Made by a program: the position numbers and the translations under genes
Source: Ectocarpus siliculosus
Taxonomy: Eukaryota; Sar; Phaeophyceae; Ectocarpales; Ectocarpaceae
Direction of reading: 5' to 3'
Length of the DNA: 63,830 nucleotides
Assembly (NCBI GenBank): GCA_000310025.1
Contig: FN649727.1
Span: forward strand, 1,875,829 to 1,939,658
Part shown: positions 60,840-63,830 of the stretch, piece after piece
Layout of the letters: the number at the start of each line of letters is the position of its first letter
How positions within the stretch are numbered: position 1 is the stretch's first letter
The notes under the pieces: model-generated
Told to the model about the DNA's origin: nothing
Database searches by the model: none
What the model saw: the letters and a program-made list of their open reading frames with translations, nothing else

Positions 60840-63402
60840 ATGAAACGCAACCGCTGCTGCGTTGTACCGTTTTTATTGCTTGCAAGTGCCCAGGGCTTTG
60901 GAACCAAGTTTGCGCCGTTGAATCACTATGGTTCCGTGACAGGATACCATCAGTGCTGCAGCAACAGCCGGCAAAGCAACACCGTCGTTTCCTGTCAGCG
61001 TGCGGAAGGGAGTGCGGAAAGGGACAACCGTATAGACCCTAATCCGGAGGCGTTGCAGCAATGGTTCTCGAGCGTGGGAGGAGCTATTGGCCCTGTTGGT
61101 TTGGAGGGTGAGTCATAGTGAGTCACTTGGGATCATGTGTCAACCTGTCTGTGTAGGCTAATAAAGATGTTGCAGGGTGATTCCTCGCCACCTCGAGCTC
61201 GCTTTGTCGCCTCACGCCTACACAGACAGACACAAAACGTCAAGTGCGGCGCCACGCCTCGTCTGGTCTAGCCGTCCTGTCACCCCCTATCGCCTATCGC
61301 TGTCGAAAACATCCGATCTCACCGCATCCCATTGCGCCGCTCTCTTTGCTACAAGTACTGCTGTAGCTACAATGTACAGCATACGAGAACGAAACGTTCA
61401 TGTGCAACCTGGTTCAGAACCCATGTGACGCAATCCTCACTTTATCGCTCTACCGCCCTGCTACCGCCTTACAAAGACTTGAAAAACTTGAACTAGCACT
61501 TTCCATTTCAGGATCATCTCGAACGGACGGTCCGTCTGTGATGCTGTGAATACTTTCTCTATCGTAATGATTGTGTAGATGCCGCGTGGAAAACTCTATA
61601 AGGTACTGCGTTTTGTAGCGGAAAAACGAAGAATTGAAGGCTTTCGGCTTCCCAGAATGAAGCGAGGTCGTTGTAGCCAAGAGTACCAGGTAGGCCGCCT
61701 TCTCTTGTGTGTTGGAAATCTGGGCTGGGTCCGTCCACCTAGAGTACTGAATTCGGACGGCATTTGCATGAAACACCGCCCATCCGTTCCGCTTCACCCT
61801 CCCTAACAGAAACGCCTCGGTTTGGGTGGGGGTTGAAGGCGGAGCGAGATATCGAGCTCGGGGAGAAGCTGGCGACAATCCCCAGGTGCATGTGCATTGG
61901 CAGCACCGCCGCCGTGCAAGGCGAAGAGGGCGCAGACGATAACAACGGTGTCCTCGAGGAGGACAAGTCTTGGATGGGACCGCCCGAATTGCAGGCTCTC
62001 GTCGAGAAAGTCCCTCGCACGTACCCGGACCTTAGGTGAGGGCGGGCCTTGCGGCTTTTCTTGAGCTTTAGACTTCTTCTGCACTGTGATTTTCGGTATG
62101 AAAGCGTGCTGATAGGTGTGTTCCAAGAGCACATCACACAATGACGAATTAATCGTTTCGTCTACCGTTCCGCGAGTCCGTGTGTTTGAGCGACGAGGTT
62201 CCTTCTGGAAAGGTCGTGATTGCCGCTAGTGTCGTCGCTTTTATTAGTGTGTAGTGCTGAAGTTGACACACGGAGCTATAGTAAGCCGCTACAGGGCACG
62301 CAAGCGAATGGCGTTTCGAACTGCTGTGCGTGCGGTTGTGGCGATTTTTGGTGCGTGTGCACCATAAACAGGACAGCGCGTGAGGGTGGTAAAGCTAAGC
62401 CAGCCCTTGCACGGCGTTGTCGGAAGCACGTGCCGGCTCGCTTGCCCGTGGCGACGATCTTTTAACTCGGTGCTGTCCATGTGTTGCCCCTGTTGGTGGG
62501 GCCCTGATTTGGTGTCGTCAGGCTTGGTCTTGTTCTTCTGCACGAGCGTTACAAGACGGGCTCCTCCTCCGAGTGGGAGTCGTACATTTCGAACCTCCCG
62601 AAGCGCTTCAAGGGCGTCCCCTTGGCGTCCTTTGGCGCCGTCGAAATGAGAGGCATGCAAGACATGGCGCTTGCCGGGAAGATCGATCAAAGGCAAGTCT
62701 TCCGGTGATCAAAAGTTGCCTCCTAAATGAAACGGCCATGGGAACTATTACAGCTGTTCGCCTATGATAAGTGCAACTGATCCGCTTGCATGGGTCATGC
62801 CAGCGCTCAAGACGAGCGTCAAGGAGAAACGAACGGTTGTTGTTCTTTGTGTAATTGAGCAGAGCTTGCCACGAAGGCGGTCGATCAAAAGCGAGCTCGT
62901 CGCAGCTGTGGGGATCGCCGTTGGCTTTGTAAAGCCGTCCTTGCGCATCATTGGAAACCCAAAGAGCTCTTGGTTGGACCTCGTCGGCCTCCTTTATCTT
63001 TCTTTGCAAGGGTAGCATAACTAAGAGTGGGTCATTTAGCCGGCGTGCTCGCTACGCTCTATTTGTAGTCCTGACCTCGAGGCTGGAATTGTTCCGATTC
63101 GGGTGAGTAACCGCCAATCACACCGCGCGCGATAGTCTCGATCTCTTCCACGCCGCCGCGGCAGGTGTAAATTTATGATGAGTTTCATCAAGCGTGTGCT
63201 GGACCCCTTGACCCCGGGGCCGGGCTCTCCGTTCGGAGAGCACCGAGTGGGCTTCGGCGATCTGGCCTGGGCAACCGCGGCAGTCAGCAGCAGGGCGTTC
63301 ACCCGCTTGGACGGCGGGGGGGGGGAGTTGCGGGAGTCTAGGTCGCTGCTGGTGCCCTTCATGGACTTGCTGAACTTCAACTTTGTTCAGGGGAACGTCC
63401 AG
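60840..63402 (+). CDS. Plastid-type SET-domain protein methyltransferase (Rubisco LSMT-like), 3' truncated
   Basis: Four exons seen: 60840-61107, 61810-62035, 62522-62692, 63165-63402; the rest is beyond the readable contig end. The phases agree. The start MKRNRCCVVPFLLLASAQG then Phe is a signal peptide with ASAFAP-like junction, the heterokont plastid signal. The SET domain begins GWGLKAERDIELGEKLATIP, the GxG...dI..Ge...iP motif; the insert region has SEWESYISNLPKRF, as in Rubisco-LSMT/SETD proteins. DLAWATAAVSSRAF and LLVPFMDLLN are the core motifs. The Asn is followed by Phe rather than the usual His (NH), either real or an edge error. It should methylate lysine on a plastid protein; the target is unknown. 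Intron 3 has a GC donor (AAAG/GCAAGT). Confidence 0.8.
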
Positions 63403-63429
63403 GTGTGTTTGATTAGCTTTTTTGGTCGT

Positions 63430-63830
63430 CCAAAAAGGGGGGGGGGGGGGGGGGGGGGGTTTTTCGGGGAGCCCCCCCTTTTTTTTTAAACCGGTTTTGG
63501 GCCCCAAAAGGAAAAAAAATCCCCCACCCCTCCCTCCCCCATCGGGGACCCGGAACCCGGGGGGGCCCTTTTTTTTTTTTTTCCGGAAAATGTGAAACGG
63601 AATAGTGTTTCCGGGGGGAAAAAACACAACCCCACTTTTCCCTCCCCCCCCCGGGGAACTCCCCTGGGCCAAAAATCCCGGGGAGGCGGCCCACCGCGGG
63701 GGGGGAGTTTTGGGGGTTTTTCCACAAAAAAAAAAGGAGAAAAAAAACGCCGGAAAACACAAAAGGGTGGGTGATCCCCACCCCCCCCCGGGCCCGCCCG
63801 GCCCCCCCCCGAAGGGGGAAAAGAGAAAAA
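63430..63830. other. Low-quality contig end
   Basis: Homopolymer ladders of G, C, A and T with stretched runs. The composition is unlike anything else in the window. It looks like the unreliable end of a read. Open frames here are meaningless. Confidence 0.85.

Noticed and set aside
63118-63781. Gly/Pro/Lys-rich frames at the right end
   Set aside because: They run through homopolymer artefacts of the contig end.

Overview
The window is nuclear DNA of a photosynthetic stramenopile, most likely a brown alga of the Ectocarpus type. Three lines of evidence support this. Genes are split into about 4-8 short exons by long GT-AG introns. Two genes start with a signal peptide followed by a Phe-led plastid transit region (the heterokont plastid signal). 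A complete GDP-L-fucose synthase is present, which fits a fucoidan-making alga. The species is an inference. I rebuilt gene models by hand from splice sites, phase and protein family; in all multi-exon models the exon phases close.

Layout, left to right: (1) 0.2-1.8 kb, minus: partial AT-hook/acidic protein. (2) 2.3-5.5 kb, plus: N-myristoylated-type EF-hand protein. (3) 7.5-14.1 kb, minus: TLC (ATP/ADP translocase)-like membrane protein with a one-base frame break. (4) 14.8-23.3 kb, plus: auxin efflux carrier-like protein A, whose first intron holds a pogo-type non-autonomous transposon. (5) 24.3-34.1 kb: LTR retrotransposon with target duplication CTAG, holding a truncated pogo transposase, an assembly gap, and decayed RT/RNase H, cytosine-5 methyltransferase-like and integrase regions. 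(6) 34.9-38.8 kb, minus, and (7) 39.3-42.9 kb, plus: two more auxin efflux carrier-like genes, head to head. (8) 44.2-50.8 kb, minus: GDP-L-fucose synthase. (9) 51.2-54.6 kb, plus: Tat-targeted thylakoid-lumen protein. (10) 55.3-58.7 kb, minus: alpha/beta hydrolase. (11) 60.8 kb to the contig end, plus: plastid-type SET-domain methyltransferase, truncated.

The host genes alternate strand without exception (- + - + [TE] - + - + - +), so every intergenic space is either a shared divergent promoter or a convergent 3' space. Strand alternation was reported for the Ectocarpus genome.

The most unusual item is the methyltransferase-like domain between RNase H and integrase of the Ty3/gypsy element. 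It would be a retrotransposon-borne DNA methyltransferase in a lineage reported to lack cytosine methylation. The triplicated auxin-carrier cluster and the paired pogo elements with different subterminal motif arrays come next. The two contig ends are low quality.
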